NCBI RefSeq assembly: GCF_025561445.1
Contig: NZ_CP095096.1
Coordinates: 1,467,822-1,531,821 of the forward strand
DNA length: 64,000 bases
DNA from: Staphylococcus sp. IVB6181
GTDB lineage: Bacteria > Bacillota > Bacilli > Staphylococcales > Staphylococcaceae
Direction: 5' to 3'
Numbering within the stretch: position 1 is the stretch's first letter; the number at the start of each line of letters is the position of its first letter. Shown piece by piece: positions 27,720-36,761 of this stretch. A model generated the notes under the pieces. That model was given only the letters and a program-made list of their open reading frames with translations, was not told the origin of the DNA and did not search any database. A program made the position numbers and the translations under genes.

Positions 27720-27942
27720 TCAGAGTTTCGAAAATATGATGGAAGAATTAGAAGGCATTGTTAAAAAGTTGGATAATGAAGCTGTCTCTTTAGAAGATGC
27801 TTTAAATCTTTATCAAAGAGGCATGAAACTTTCAGCAGCTTGCGACGAAACGTTAAAAAATGCTGAGAAAAAAGTGAATGAACTCATGAAGAATGATGAG
27901 GGAGAAGAAACTGAAGTTTCAGCTGAAAGTGATGATAAATAA
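27709..27942 (+). CDS. xseB: Exodeoxyribonuclease VII small subunit
   Basis: 77 aa, two-helix protein with the family pattern [29 protein letters not shown] split around the conserved LEGIVKKL, then an acidic tail. Binds in several copies to the XseA coiled coil. Coupled to xseA and followed 1 nt later by ispA. Confidence 0.92.
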   Translation: MSNNQSFENMMEELEGIVKKLDNEAVSLEDALNLYQRGMKLSAACDETLKNAEKKVNELMKNDEGEETEVSAESDDK

Positions 27943-27943
27943 T

Positions 27944-28810
27944 ATGATAGAAATGATTAATAAACAATTATTAAAAATGATACCTGATTCTCCGCTCGGA
28001 ACAAACCTGGAAGAAAGTATGCGTTATTCTTTGGAAGCAGGCGGTAAACGTATTCGTCCTGTCCTTTTATTAGAAACTTTGAAAATGTTGAATGCTGACC
28101 ATTCTTATGATAAAGGTGTACAAACAGCATTAGCATTAGAAATGGTTCATACTTATTCACTCATTCATGATGATCTGCCTTCAATGGACAATGACGACTA
28201 TCGCCGTGGAAAATTAACGAATCATAAAGTATATGGTGATTGGAAAGCATTATTAGCAGGTGATGCTTTGCTTACGAAAGCATTCAATTTAATTAGTAAA
28301 GACACATCTATTGATGCTGAAACTCGAATAACATTAGTCGCACAACTATCTGATGCAAGCGGCCACCTAGGCATGGTCGGCGGACAAACATTAGATATGG
28401 AAAGCGAAAATAAAAAGATTGATTTAGAGACTTTACAGCATATCCATCGTGAAAAAACAGGTGCTTTATTATCTTTTGCGATTAATGCTGCAGCGACGAT
28501 TGCTAAAACAGACGCTGATGTCTCTCAAATTTTAGATACTTACAGCGGTCATCTTGGTTTGATTTTCCAAATCAAAGATGATTTATTAGATGTTTACGGT
28601 GATGCTGAAAAACTCGGCAAACCTGTAGGCAGTGATGAAAAAAATCATAAAAGTACTTATGTTACATTATTAGGTCTAAAAAACACTGAACAACGCTTGC
28701 AGTATCATGTAGAAGAAGCTGAAAAATGCCTAAAACAGCTTGCTGCAAAGCAATACGATACAACTGAATTAGAAAAATTAACACAGTTATTTTATAAAAG
28801 AGATCACTAA
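27944..28810 (+). CDS. ispA: Farnesyl diphosphate synthase (polyprenyl synthetase family)
   Basis: Condenses isopentenyl and allylic diphosphates to farnesyl diphosphate for undecaprenol, menaquinone and staphyloxanthin-type carotenoids. First Asp-rich motif DDLPSMD, second DDLLD, GGKRIRP and KTGALL are present; 288 aa. Open codons extend upstream to 27893, but these lie in xseB; ATG 27944 (or 27932) is the probable start. Last gene of the operon, followed by a terminator. Confidence 0.92.
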   Translation: MIEMINKQLLKMIPDSPLGTNLEESMRYSLEAGGKRIRPVLLLETLKMLNADHSYDKGVQTALALEMVHTYSLIHDDLPSMDNDDYRRGKLTNHKVYGDWKALLAGDALLTKAFNLISKDTSIDAETRITLVAQLSDASGHLGMVGGQTLDMESENKKIDLETLQHIHREKTGALLSFAINAAATIAKTDADVSQILDTYSGHLGLIFQIKDDLLDVYGDAEKLGKPVGSDEKNHKSTYVTLLGLKNTEQRLQYHVEEAEKCLKQLAAKQYDTTELEKLTQLFYKRDH

Positions 28811-28814
28811 ACAA

Positions 28815-28868
28815 AATAAGCTGAGCCTTAAATTTTCCCATTTAAGCTTAGCTTATTTCTATTTACAA
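28815..28868 (+). terminator. Terminator after ispA
   Basis: AATAAGCTGAGCCTTAAA (28815-28832) pairs with TTTAAGCTTAGCTTATT (28841-28857) with one bulge, followed by TCTATTT. Closes the accB operon. Confidence 0.75.
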
Positions 28869-28991
28869 TATTTTATAATTATGCACGCTATTCATTTTTA
28901 TTGCATAGTAATTTAAAGAAAATCAAAGCAATTTCTTTAAACATGTGATACTATGATTGTATAAATATTCGTAATTTGAGGTGTGAAAGTA

Positions 28992-29444
28992 GTGGCTAAA
29001 AAATCAGTAAGACATATAAAAATCAGAGAAATCATATCCACTGAACAGGTTGAAACTCAAGATGAATTAGTAAAACGTTTGAACCAATTCGATTTAAATG
29101 TAACACAAGCAACAGTATCAAGAGATATTAAAGAGTTGCAATTAATCAAAGTACCTGCTCCGACAGGACAATATATTTACAGTTTGCCAAACGACAGAAA
29201 ATATCATCCCTTTGAAAAATTAGGGCGTTATTTGATGGATTCTTTCGTCAATATCGAAGGAACAGGCAACTTATTAGTACTTAAAACTTTACCCGGCAAC
29301 GCACAATCTATCGGTGCTATTTTAGACCAAATCGACTGGGACGAAGTACTCGGTACAATTTGCGGTGACGATACATGCTTACTCATTTGCCATGATGAAG
29401 CATCAGCAAATGAAATTAAGACACGTATTTTTAATCTGTTATAA
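28992..29444 (+). CDS. argR: Arginine repressor ArgR/AhrC
   Basis: Hexameric arginine-dependent regulator of arginine synthesis and breakdown. 150 aa: N-terminal winged helix ([16 protein letters not shown]) and C-terminal arginine-binding domain with [10 protein letters not shown] and [16 protein letters not shown] 28983 and 28992 are both in frame; GAGGTG at 28978-28983 is the ribosome binding site, so 28992 is the start. recN follows after 14 nt. Confidence 0.92.
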   Translation: MAKKSVRHIKIREIISTEQVETQDELVKRLNQFDLNVTQATVSRDIKELQLIKVPAPTGQYIYSLPNDRKYHPFEKLGRYLMDSFVNIEGTGNLLVLKTLPGNAQSIGAILDQIDWDEVLGTICGDDTCLLICHDEASANEIKTRIFNLL

Positions 29445-29458
29445 GGAAGCGATGAGCC

Positions 29459-31138
29459 ATGTTACAAACATTAACAATTAAACAGTTTGCTATCATTGAT
29501 GAATTAGAAATTAATTTTGGCGATGGGCTAACCGTTTTAAGCGGGGAGACTGGTGCAGGTAAATCTATCATCATAGATGCAATCGGACAATTAATAGGTA
29601 TGCGTGCATCTTCAGACTTTGTTCGTCATGGCGAAAAGAAAGCAACGATTGAAGGAATTTTCGATATTGATAACAATCCAGCAGTCATTGATACGCTTAA
29701 GACATTAGAAATTGATGCGGATGAAGATTTCCTGATCGTTAAGAGAGAAATATTCAGTTCAGGCAAGAGTCTATGCAAAGTGAATAACCAAACTGTTACT
29801 TTGCATGACTTGCGTCTGATTATGCAAGAATTGCTAGATATTCACGGACAACATGAAACACAATCTTTGTTAAAACAAAAATATCATCTGCAATTAGTGG
29901 ATTCATATGCAGATGGCAAATACGAGTCGGTGCTTAATCAATACCAGACAACGTATCAAAATTATAAAGCTAAGACACATGAATTAGATGAATTAGAATC
30001 TGCTGACCAAGCATTGCTTCAAAGATTAGACTTGATGAAATTCCAAGCTGAAGAGTTAGCTGAAGCCAACCTTCAAGAAGGAGAAATCGAACAGTTAGAA
30101 GCAGATATAAAACGTATTCAGAATTCAGAAAATTTAAGCTTAGCGCTTAATGCAGCGCATGTAACTTTAACAGATGAACAAGCCATTCCAGACCGTTTAT
30201 ATGAATTAAGCCAACAGCTTCAAAGAATTGATGAAATTATTCCTAAAAAGTTCACAGCATTAAAAGAACAAGTCGATCAATTTTATTATACTTTGGAAGA
30301 TGCCAAACATGAATTGTATGATGAACTATCCAATACGGAATTTGATGAACAATATTTAAATGAACTCGAATCACGTATGAACCTGCTTAACAATTTAAAA
30401 CGTAAATATGGCAAAGATATCAGCCAATTGATGCAGTATCAAGAAAAACTGAACGATGAGATTAATAAAATCGAGAACTATGAACAAAGCACTGCAAATC
30501 TAAAAGATGAAATTTCTCAATTGCATGCGCAACTGCTTGAAGAGGGTAAAGCACTTTCTAAAGAAAGACGCTTGGTCGCAAGAGAATTAAGAGACCACAT
30601 TGTAGATGAGATTCAAAATCTCCAAATGAATGATGCAAATTTAGAAATTTCATTCAAACCGTTAGAAGAACCTAGTGCAGAGGGTATTGAAAAAATAGAA
30701 ATTCTTATCAGCCCGAATAAAGGCGAACCGCTTAAAAGTTTAGCTAAAATCGCTTCAGGCGGCGAATTATCTCGTATCATGCTGGCGTTAAAAAGTATCT
30801 TTGTGAAATCCAGAGGACAAACAGCAATTTTATTTGATGAGGTAGACTCAGGCGTTTCTGGTATTGCGGCACAAAAAATGGCTGAAAAAATGCGAGACAT
30901 TTCTAAGTATATTCAAGTTATTTGTATTTCTCACTTGCCGCAAGTTGCGTCTATGAGCGATCATCACTTATTAATCAGCAAAGCATCACAAGAAGACAGA
31001 ACAACAACAAGCGTTGAAGAATTGACAGGTGAAAATCGCATTGATGAAGTAGCCAGAATGATTTCAGGTGCCAATGTTACACAATTAACCAGAGAAAATG
31101 CGAAAGAAATGATAGAACAAAATCATGGTGCGCAGTGA
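29459..31138 (+). CDS. recN: DNA repair protein RecN
   Basis: SMC-like ATPase that acts early in double-strand break repair. 559 aa: Walker A GETGAGKS in the N-terminal head, two long coiled-coil stretches (about 150-210 and 285-370), then ABC signature ASGGELSRIML and Walker B AILFDEVDSG. AAGGAAG upstream. Forms argR-recN as in other Firmicutes. Confidence 0.95.
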   Translation: MLQTLTIKQFAIIDELEINFGDGLTVLSGETGAGKSIIIDAIGQLIGMRASSDFVRHGEKKATIEGIFDIDNNPAVIDTLKTLEIDADEDFLIVKREIFSSGKSLCKVNNQTVTLHDLRLIMQELLDIHGQHETQSLLKQKYHLQLVDSYADGKYESVLNQYQTTYQNYKAKTHELDELESADQALLQRLDLMKFQAEELAEANLQEGEIEQLEADIKRIQNSENLSLALNAAHVTLTDEQAIPDRLYELSQQLQRIDEIIPKKFTALKEQVDQFYYTLEDAKHELYDELSNTEFDEQYLNELESRMNLLNNLKRKYGKDISQLMQYQEKLNDEINKIENYEQSTANLKDEISQLHAQLLEEGKALSKERRLVARELRDHIVDEIQNLQMNDANLEISFKPLEEPSAEGIEKIEILISPNKGEPLKSLAKIASGGELSRIMLALKSIFVKSRGQTAILFDEVDSGVSGIAAQKMAEKMRDISKYIQVICISHLPQVASMSDHHLLISKASQEDRTTTSVEELTGENRIDEVARMISGANVTQLTRENAKEMIEQNHGAQ

Positions 31139-31162
31139 ACATAAAATGGGAGGAATCTAGCT

Positions 31163-32053
31163 ATGCAATTTGAAGCATTAATTTCAAACGCTAATGCATT
31201 AGAAGGTAATATCGGTGTCTTGTTCGCAAATGATGAAAAGACGATTGCATCAATTATTGAGATTTTAGAACAAACTAATTGTCATGTCACACTATATGGT
31301 GTAAAAGATCCGACAGAATTAATTCGCTCTTTTAATATTGATAGTGCGTTTTTAAACCGTATTCATTTAAGAACGTTTCAAGAGCGGGAAGATGTATTTC
31401 AAAAGTGTGCAGATGATTTAAATCAGCAAGTAACACATGTTTTGATGAAAGGCGACATCACTTCATCTGAAATTTTATCTTTTGTGCTGAAGAATAAGTC
31501 ATTTATGGATAAGCAGCATTTCTTAAATCATGTGGCATGTTTTGATATTCCTTCTTATCACAAAATGCTGATACTGAGCGACGTAGCTTTAAATGTTCAC
31601 CCAAGTATCGATGAGCGTATTCAAATGATTGAAAACATAGAGATTTTCGCTAAAAAAATCGGCTATGCTTCACTTAATGTCGGTTTGTTATCGTCAGTAG
31701 AACATCCAACTTCTAAAATTCCATCTTCTATTGATGCTGCTGAAATTGCAGCGCATTTTAAAGAAGATGACTATCTAAAAGTAGATGGCCCGTTCGCATT
31801 TGATAATGCCATTGATAAAGAAAGTGCTATCGAGAAAAATATCGATTCTGATATTGCTGGAGATATTGATGCACTGATAGTACCGCATATTGATGTAGGG
31901 AATGCTTTATATAAAGCGTTTACTTATTTTGCGAATGCACAAACAGCGAATTTAATTTTAGGTTCTAAATTTCCGATTGTACTGACTTCAAGAGCAGATT
32001 CAGTACAAAATAAAGTGAATTCAGCTATTTTAGCATTGCATACACTTAAATAA
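31163..32053 (+). CDS. ptb: Phosphate butyryltransferase (phosphate acyltransferase)
   Basis: Interconverts butyryl- or branched-chain acyl-CoA and the acyl-phosphate. 296 aa, PTA_PTB family: HVLMKGDITSSEIL, HVACFDIPSYHKML, VDGPFAFDNAID, GDIDALIVPHIDVGN and VLTSRADSVQNK blocks match Bacillus Ptb. It lies 24 nt after recN but is cut off from buk by a terminator and about 200 nt, so it probably belongs to the argR-recN transcript. With Buk and the Bfm complex it could turn 2-oxoacids into branched acids with ATP gain. Confidence 0.88.
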   Translation: MQFEALISNANALEGNIGVLFANDEKTIASIIEILEQTNCHVTLYGVKDPTELIRSFNIDSAFLNRIHLRTFQEREDVFQKCADDLNQQVTHVLMKGDITSSEILSFVLKNKSFMDKQHFLNHVACFDIPSYHKMLILSDVALNVHPSIDERIQMIENIEIFAKKIGYASLNVGLLSSVEHPTSKIPSSIDAAEIAAHFKEDDYLKVDGPFAFDNAIDKESAIEKNIDSDIAGDIDALIVPHIDVGNALYKAFTYFANAQTANLILGSKFPIVLTSRADSVQNKVNSAILALHTLK

Positions 32054-32065
32054 ATAAAGCGTTTT

Positions 32066-32100
32066 AGTTCTTCTTCATATTGGGAGGAGAACTTTTTTTC
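32066..32100 (+). terminator. Terminator after ptb
   Basis: AGTTCTTCT (32066-32074) pairs with AGGAGAACT (32085-32093), followed by T7. Separates ptb from buk. Confidence 0.85.
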
Positions 32101-32114
32101 ATGAAAATTAACTC

Positions 32115-32207
32115 AAAGTTAGTAACAAGTTAGTACTTTCCTATTAAGATTACTTTAAAAATATTACTTGAATAAGGTAAAATATAAAGGGTAGTTTTTT
32201 AAAAAAC
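32115..32207 (+). promoter_or_regulatory. Buk operon control region with direct repeats and palindrome
   Basis: Two direct repeats AAGTTAGTA in an 11-bp period (32116-32135), then a weak promoter candidate ending in TAAAAT (32178-32183), then a perfect palindrome GTTTTTTAAAAAAC (32194-32207). One helical-turn spacing suggests tandem binding of a regulator on one DNA face. The regulator is not identified. Confidence 0.4.
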
Positions 32208-32253
32208 AACAAGTATTCAACATCGAAGATTCAAATCAAAGCAGGTGGAACTT

Positions 32254-33315
32254 ATGACCAATATTCTTGTTATCAACTTAGGGAGCACATCATCTAAAAT
32301 TGCTTTCTTCAAAAATAAGCAATGTGCTGCTATAGAAACTATACAGCACGACATCACAATTACACAAAAGCCGTTGTTAGAGCAAGAGCCTTATAGAATT
32401 GAAGCTATTAAAGCATTTATCGAAGCTTCAACGCCAGGCTTAAACAGTATCGATGCCATTGCTTGCCGAGGCGGTTTGCTGAAACCGATTGCCGGAGGAA
32501 CTTATGCTGTAAACAAAGCAATGTATGATGATTTAAGACATTTTAAATATGGTGTCCATGCCTCTAATTTAAGCGTTATTATCGGTTATAATTTAGGTCA
32601 TACTTTAGATGTGCCTGTTTATATTGTTGATCCGGTTGTCGTTGATGAACTCGTCGATATTGCTAGAATGACGGGGATTAAAGGCATTCATCGCAGAAGT
32701 GTATTTCATGCGTTGAATCAAAAAGCTGTTGCGCGCAAATTTGCGCAATCTCAAAATAAAAAGTATGATGAAGTCAATGTTATTGTTGCACATATGGGAG
32801 GCGGCATAACGATTGGTGCACACTTGCAAGGGAAAGTTGCAGATGTCAATGAAGGCTTGTACGCTGAAGGACCCTTGAGTCCAGAAAGGGCTGGCAGTAT
32901 ACCAAATGACCTACTCTATCAATTTGGTCATACACATCATTATTCGCCTGAGGAATTAAATCACTTTATCAGCAAACAAACTGGAATTATGAGTTTATAT
33001 GAAACAAATAATATCCAAGCCCTTGTTAAACGTTATGAGCAGGATTCAGAAGAAGTGCGTTTAATATTAGATACAATGATATACCAAATTGCTAAAGCAA
33101 TCGGTGAAAGAGCTGTCATTTTCAAAGGTCGAACAGATCAAATCATTTTGACAGGCGGTATTGCTTACAGCAGTTTGATTACCAATAAAATTGCTGAATA
33201 TACCAATTGGATTGCACCTGTCAAAGTTTATCCAGGTGAATTGGAAATGGAGTCGCTTGCAAATAGGGTATATGAAACTGTAAATCTACAAGAATCAGTA
33301 AAACAATATAGTTAG
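32254..33315 (+). CDS. buk: Butyrate kinase / branched-chain fatty acid kinase
   Basis: ASKHA-fold acetokinase-family enzyme that makes ATP from butyryl- or branched acyl-phosphate. 353 aa with LVINLGSTSSKIAFF (phosphate 1 loop), VAHMGGGITIGAH, GPLSPERAGSIP and ILTGGIAYS. The frame is open from GTG 32245 but ATG 32254 lies 5 nt after AGGTGG and is preferred. First gene of buk-lpdA-bfmBAA-bfmBAB-bfmBB, as in the Bacillus and Listeria bkd operons. Confidence 0.92.
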   Translation: MTNILVINLGSTSSKIAFFKNKQCAAIETIQHDITITQKPLLEQEPYRIEAIKAFIEASTPGLNSIDAIACRGGLLKPIAGGTYAVNKAMYDDLRHFKYGVHASNLSVIIGYNLGHTLDVPVYIVDPVVVDELVDIARMTGIKGIHRRSVFHALNQKAVARKFAQSQNKKYDEVNVIVAHMGGGITIGAHLQGKVADVNEGLYAEGPLSPERAGSIPNDLLYQFGHTHHYSPEELNHFISKQTGIMSLYETNNIQALVKRYEQDSEEVRLILDTMIYQIAKAIGERAVIFKGRTDQIILTGGIAYSSLITNKIAEYTNWIAPVKVYPGELEMESLANRVYETVNLQESVKQYS

Positions 33316-33325
33316 GAGTTCAATT

Positions 33326-34750
33326 ATGGCAGAAGAACAATATGATTTAGTCATTCTTGGCGGTGGAACTGCGGGTTATGTAGCAGGAATTCGTGCTTCA
33401 CAGCTTGGAAAGAAAGTCGCAATTGTTGAAAATCAATTACTTGGAGGCACATGTCTGCATAAAGGATGTATTCCGACAAAAGCATTGCTTAAGTCAGCTG
33501 AAGTATTACATACTGTTAAAAATGCGGCCTTGTATGGTGTTGATACAGCTCAATTCCAATTGAATTACGAAAAAGTATATGAACGAAAAGATGAAATTGT
33601 TGCGCAAATGCATACAGGCGTCAAACATCTGATGCAGCATAATCATATAGATATTTATAACGGTACAGGAAGAATACTAGGCTCATCTATATTCTCACCG
33701 CAACCTGGTACTATTTCTGTAGAATATGCAGATGGCAATTCAGAATTAATTCCAAATGATTATGTATTAATTGCAACAGGATCAAGACCTGCAGAGTTAC
33801 CATTTTTACCATTCGACCATAATGTTGTGTTATCAAGCAATGATATCTTGAAAATGACAGAACTGCCTGAGTCGGTTGCAATTATCGGCGGCGGTGTCAT
33901 CGGTATGGAGTTTGCTTCATTACTGAATGACTTCGGTACGAAAGTAACAGTTATTGAAGCAGGCGAGCGTATTTTACCGAATGAAAACAAAACTGTTACT
34001 AAGACACTGAAAAAGCATCTTGAAAATAGAGGTGTAAGTATATATGAAAACGTTCAGCTGTCAGAAGAGAATATCACTATCAATGAAGACTCAGCAAGCA
34101 TAGAATTGGAAAATGAGTCATTAACTGTTGATAAAATATTGCTTGCTGTCGGCCGCAAACCGAACACTGATGATATCGGTTTGAATAATACGAAAATCAA
34201 GTTGGATGAAAAGGGCTTCATTGAAGTGAATGAACAGCAGCAAACACAAGAACAACACATCTATGCTGCAGGCGATTGTATTGGCAAATTACAACTTGCA
34301 CACGCAGGTTCTAAAGAAGGTACTACTGCTGTTGAAGCGATGTTTGATGATACAGTTATCCCTGTTGATTATAATGCGATTCCAAAATGTATTTATACTT
34401 ATCCAGAAATTGCTTCAATAGGGATGAATATCGATCAGGCAAAAGCAGCTGATTATAAAAAAGCACGCAGTTTTAAAGTACCGTTTAAAGCTATCGGCAA
34501 AGCTGTGATTGAAGATGCTGAACAACAAGACGGATTCTGCGAACTTGTCGTAGATCAAGAAACAGATACTGTTTTAGGTCTAAGTATGATTGGACCGCAT
34601 GTTACAGAATTAATTAATGAAGCAGCGCTGCTCCAATTTATGAATGGTTCTACTTTAGAATTAGGTCTCACAACACATGCACATCCTTCATTATCTGAAG
34701 TATTGATGGAAGCAGGACTAAAAGCAGCACAACGCTCTGTCCACGCTTAA
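33326..34750 (+). CDS. lpdA: Dihydrolipoyl dehydrogenase, E3 of branched-chain 2-oxoacid dehydrogenase
   Basis: FAD enzyme that reoxidises dihydrolipoyl-E2 and makes NADH. 474 aa; FAD motif LGGGTAGYVAG, redox disulfide GGTCLHKGCIPTKA, NAD motif IIGGGVIGMEFASL and C-terminal THAHPSLSE histidine-glutamate pair are intact. Lies in the bfm operon, so it is the dedicated E3; the pyruvate dehydrogenase E3 must be elsewhere. Confidence 0.94.
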   Translation: MAEEQYDLVILGGGTAGYVAGIRASQLGKKVAIVENQLLGGTCLHKGCIPTKALLKSAEVLHTVKNAALYGVDTAQFQLNYEKVYERKDEIVAQMHTGVKHLMQHNHIDIYNGTGRILGSSIFSPQPGTISVEYADGNSELIPNDYVLIATGSRPAELPFLPFDHNVVLSSNDILKMTELPESVAIIGGGVIGMEFASLLNDFGTKVTVIEAGERILPNENKTVTKTLKKHLENRGVSIYENVQLSEENITINEDSASIELENESLTVDKILLAVGRKPNTDDIGLNNTKIKLDEKGFIEVNEQQQTQEQHIYAAGDCIGKLQLAHAGSKEGTTAVEAMFDDTVIPVDYNAIPKCIYTYPEIASIGMNIDQAKAADYKKARSFKVPFKAIGKAVIEDAEQQDGFCELVVDQETDTVLGLSMIGPHVTELINEAALLQFMNGSTLELGLTTHAHPSLSEVLMEAGLKAAQRSVHA

Positions 34751-34767
34751 TTAAAGGAGGAAGAAAG

Positions 34768-35760
34768 ATGATTGATTATAAATCTGCCGGTCTTACCGAA
34801 AATGATTTAAAAGAGATGTATAAATGGATGGATTTGGGTCGCAAAATAGACGAAAGAATGTGGCTATTAAACCGCGCAGGAAAAATTCCTTTCGTTATCA
34901 GCTGTCAAGGACAAGAAGCAGCACAAATCGGTATGGCATTCGCTATGGAAAAAGGGGATGTTTCAGCCCCTTATTATAGAGATTTAGCGTTAATTACTTA
35001 TTTAGGTATTACACCGGCTGAAACAATGATGTCTGCTTTCGGCAAACAAGGCGATATTAATTCAGGCGGTAAACAAATGCCTTCTCACTACAGTAAAAGA
35101 GAAGTCGATATTCTATCACAAAGTTCACCTGTCGGCACACAAGTCTTGCAAGGTGTCGGTGCTGCATTAGCGCTTAAAATGGATAAAAAACCTAATATTG
35201 CAATGGCAACATTAGGCGAAGGTACTTCCAACCAAGGTGATTTTCATGAAGGATTGAACTTTGCCGGTGTTCAAAAGTTACCATTTATTTGTGTCATTGA
35301 AAATAATGAATATGCGATTTCAGTGCCTACTCACTTGCAGTATGCGGCTGAGAAGTTATCTGATCGTGCATTAGGCTATGGCATTCATGGCGAACGTGTT
35401 GATGGAAATGATCCGATTGCAATGTATAAAGCCATGCACGAAGCACGAGAAAGAGCACTTAACGGTGAAGGTTCAACATTGCTTGAAGCGATGTGTACAC
35501 GTATGACAGCACATTCTTCTGATGACGATGACCAATACAGAAGTCCAGAAATCAGAGAAGGTTTGAAATCATTGGATTGCAATATCAAATTCAAAGCCCA
35601 CTTGCTTGATTTAGGCATTGCAAATGACGAATGGTTTGCTGAAGTAGAAAAAGAAAATAAAGCGATTGTAAACAAAGCGACTAAAGAAGCTGAAGCTTCA
35701 CCATATCCAGACCCAAGTGAAACATATACGCATGTTTACGAAGAAGGAGGGCTTGAATAA
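34768..35760 (+). CDS. bfmBAA: Branched-chain 2-oxoacid dehydrogenase E1 alpha
   Basis: Thiamine-diphosphate decarboxylase subunit acting on 2-oxoisovalerate, 2-oxoisocaproate and 2-oxo-3-methylvalerate. 330 aa; the ThDP motif GEGTSNQGDFHEGLNFAGV and ENNEYAIS are present. Ribosome binding site AAAGGAGG; ends overlapping the E1 beta start by one base. Produces precursors of iso and anteiso fatty acids. Confidence 0.94.
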   Translation: MIDYKSAGLTENDLKEMYKWMDLGRKIDERMWLLNRAGKIPFVISCQGQEAAQIGMAFAMEKGDVSAPYYRDLALITYLGITPAETMMSAFGKQGDINSGGKQMPSHYSKREVDILSQSSPVGTQVLQGVGAALALKMDKKPNIAMATLGEGTSNQGDFHEGLNFAGVQKLPFICVIENNEYAISVPTHLQYAAEKLSDRALGYGIHGERVDGNDPIAMYKAMHEARERALNGEGSTLLEAMCTRMTAHSSDDDDQYRSPEIREGLKSLDCNIKFKAHLLDLGIANDEWFAEVEKENKAIVNKATKEAEASPYPDPSETYTHVYEEGGLE

Positions 35761-36743
35761 TGGCAAAAATCACTTATTTATCAGCAATCCAACAAGCTAT
35801 ATATCAAGCTATGGAAAAAGATCCGAATGTATTTGTATTAGGCGAAGACGTAGGTAAAAAAGGCGGCGTTTTCGGCGTTACGTTAGGCTTGCAGGAAAAA
35901 TTCGGCATTGAACGTGTGATTGATACACCTTTAGCTGAATCCAATATTGTCGGTACAGCGATTGGCGCCTCTATGTTAGGCAAACATCCGATTGCTGAAA
36001 TTCAATTTGCAGAATATATATTACCAGCTACTAACCAAATAATGAGTGAAGCAGCCAAAATGCGCTACCGTTCTAATAATGATTGGCAAGCGCCAGTTAC
36101 AATCCGTGCTCCTTTTGGCGGCGGTATTCATGGTGCCTTATACCATTCGCAAAGTATCGAAAGTGTTTTTGCATCGACACCAGGTTTGACGATTGTTATT
36201 CCTTCTACACCTTATGATGCGAAAGGTTTGCTTTTAGCATCAGTAGAATCTAATGACCCTGTCTTGTATTTCGAACACAAAAAAGCATACCGTTTATTAA
36301 AAGAAGAAGTACCGGAAGAATATTATACAGTGCCGATCGGCAAAGCTGATGTTAAACGTGAAGGCAGCGATATTACGGTCTTTACTTACGGCTTATGTGT
36401 AAATTACAGTTTGCAAGCAGCAGATGTTTTAGCTGAAGAGGGCATTGATGTTGAAGTAGTAGATTTACGTACTGTTTATCCATTAGATAAATCAACTATT
36501 ATTGAACGTGCAAAACGTACTGGCAAGATTTTATTAGTAACTGAAGATAATTTAGAAGGCAGCATTATGTCAGAAGTGTCAGCGATTATCGCAGAAAACT
36601 GCTTATTTGATTTAGATGCACCGATTATGCGTCTCGCTGGTCCTGATGTTCCAGCAATGCCGTTTTCACCGCCATTAGAAGATGAATTCATGATGAATCC
36701 GGATAAAATCAAAGAAAAAATGCTTGAATTAGCACGTTTTTAA
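35760..36743 (+). CDS. bfmBAB: Branched-chain 2-oxoacid dehydrogenase E1 beta
   Basis: 327 aa transketolase-like partner of E1 alpha: GEDVGKKGGVFGVT, DTPLAESNIVGTAIGAS, APFGGGIHGALYHSQS and YDAKGLLLAS are typical. ATG overlaps the previous stop (TAATG), giving equimolar coupled translation. The E2 gene follows after 18 nt. Confidence 0.94.
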   Translation: MAKITYLSAIQQAIYQAMEKDPNVFVLGEDVGKKGGVFGVTLGLQEKFGIERVIDTPLAESNIVGTAIGASMLGKHPIAEIQFAEYILPATNQIMSEAAKMRYRSNNDWQAPVTIRAPFGGGIHGALYHSQSIESVFASTPGLTIVIPSTPYDAKGLLLASVESNDPVLYFEHKKAYRLLKEEVPEEYYTVPIGKADVKREGSDITVFTYGLCVNYSLQAADVLAEEGIDVEVVDLRTVYPLDKSTIIERAKRTGKILLVTEDNLEGSIMSEVSAIIAENCLFDLDAPIMRLAGPDVPAMPFSPPLEDEFMMNPDKIKEKMLELARF

Positions 36744-36761
36744 TTATAGGAGGCCTATGAC

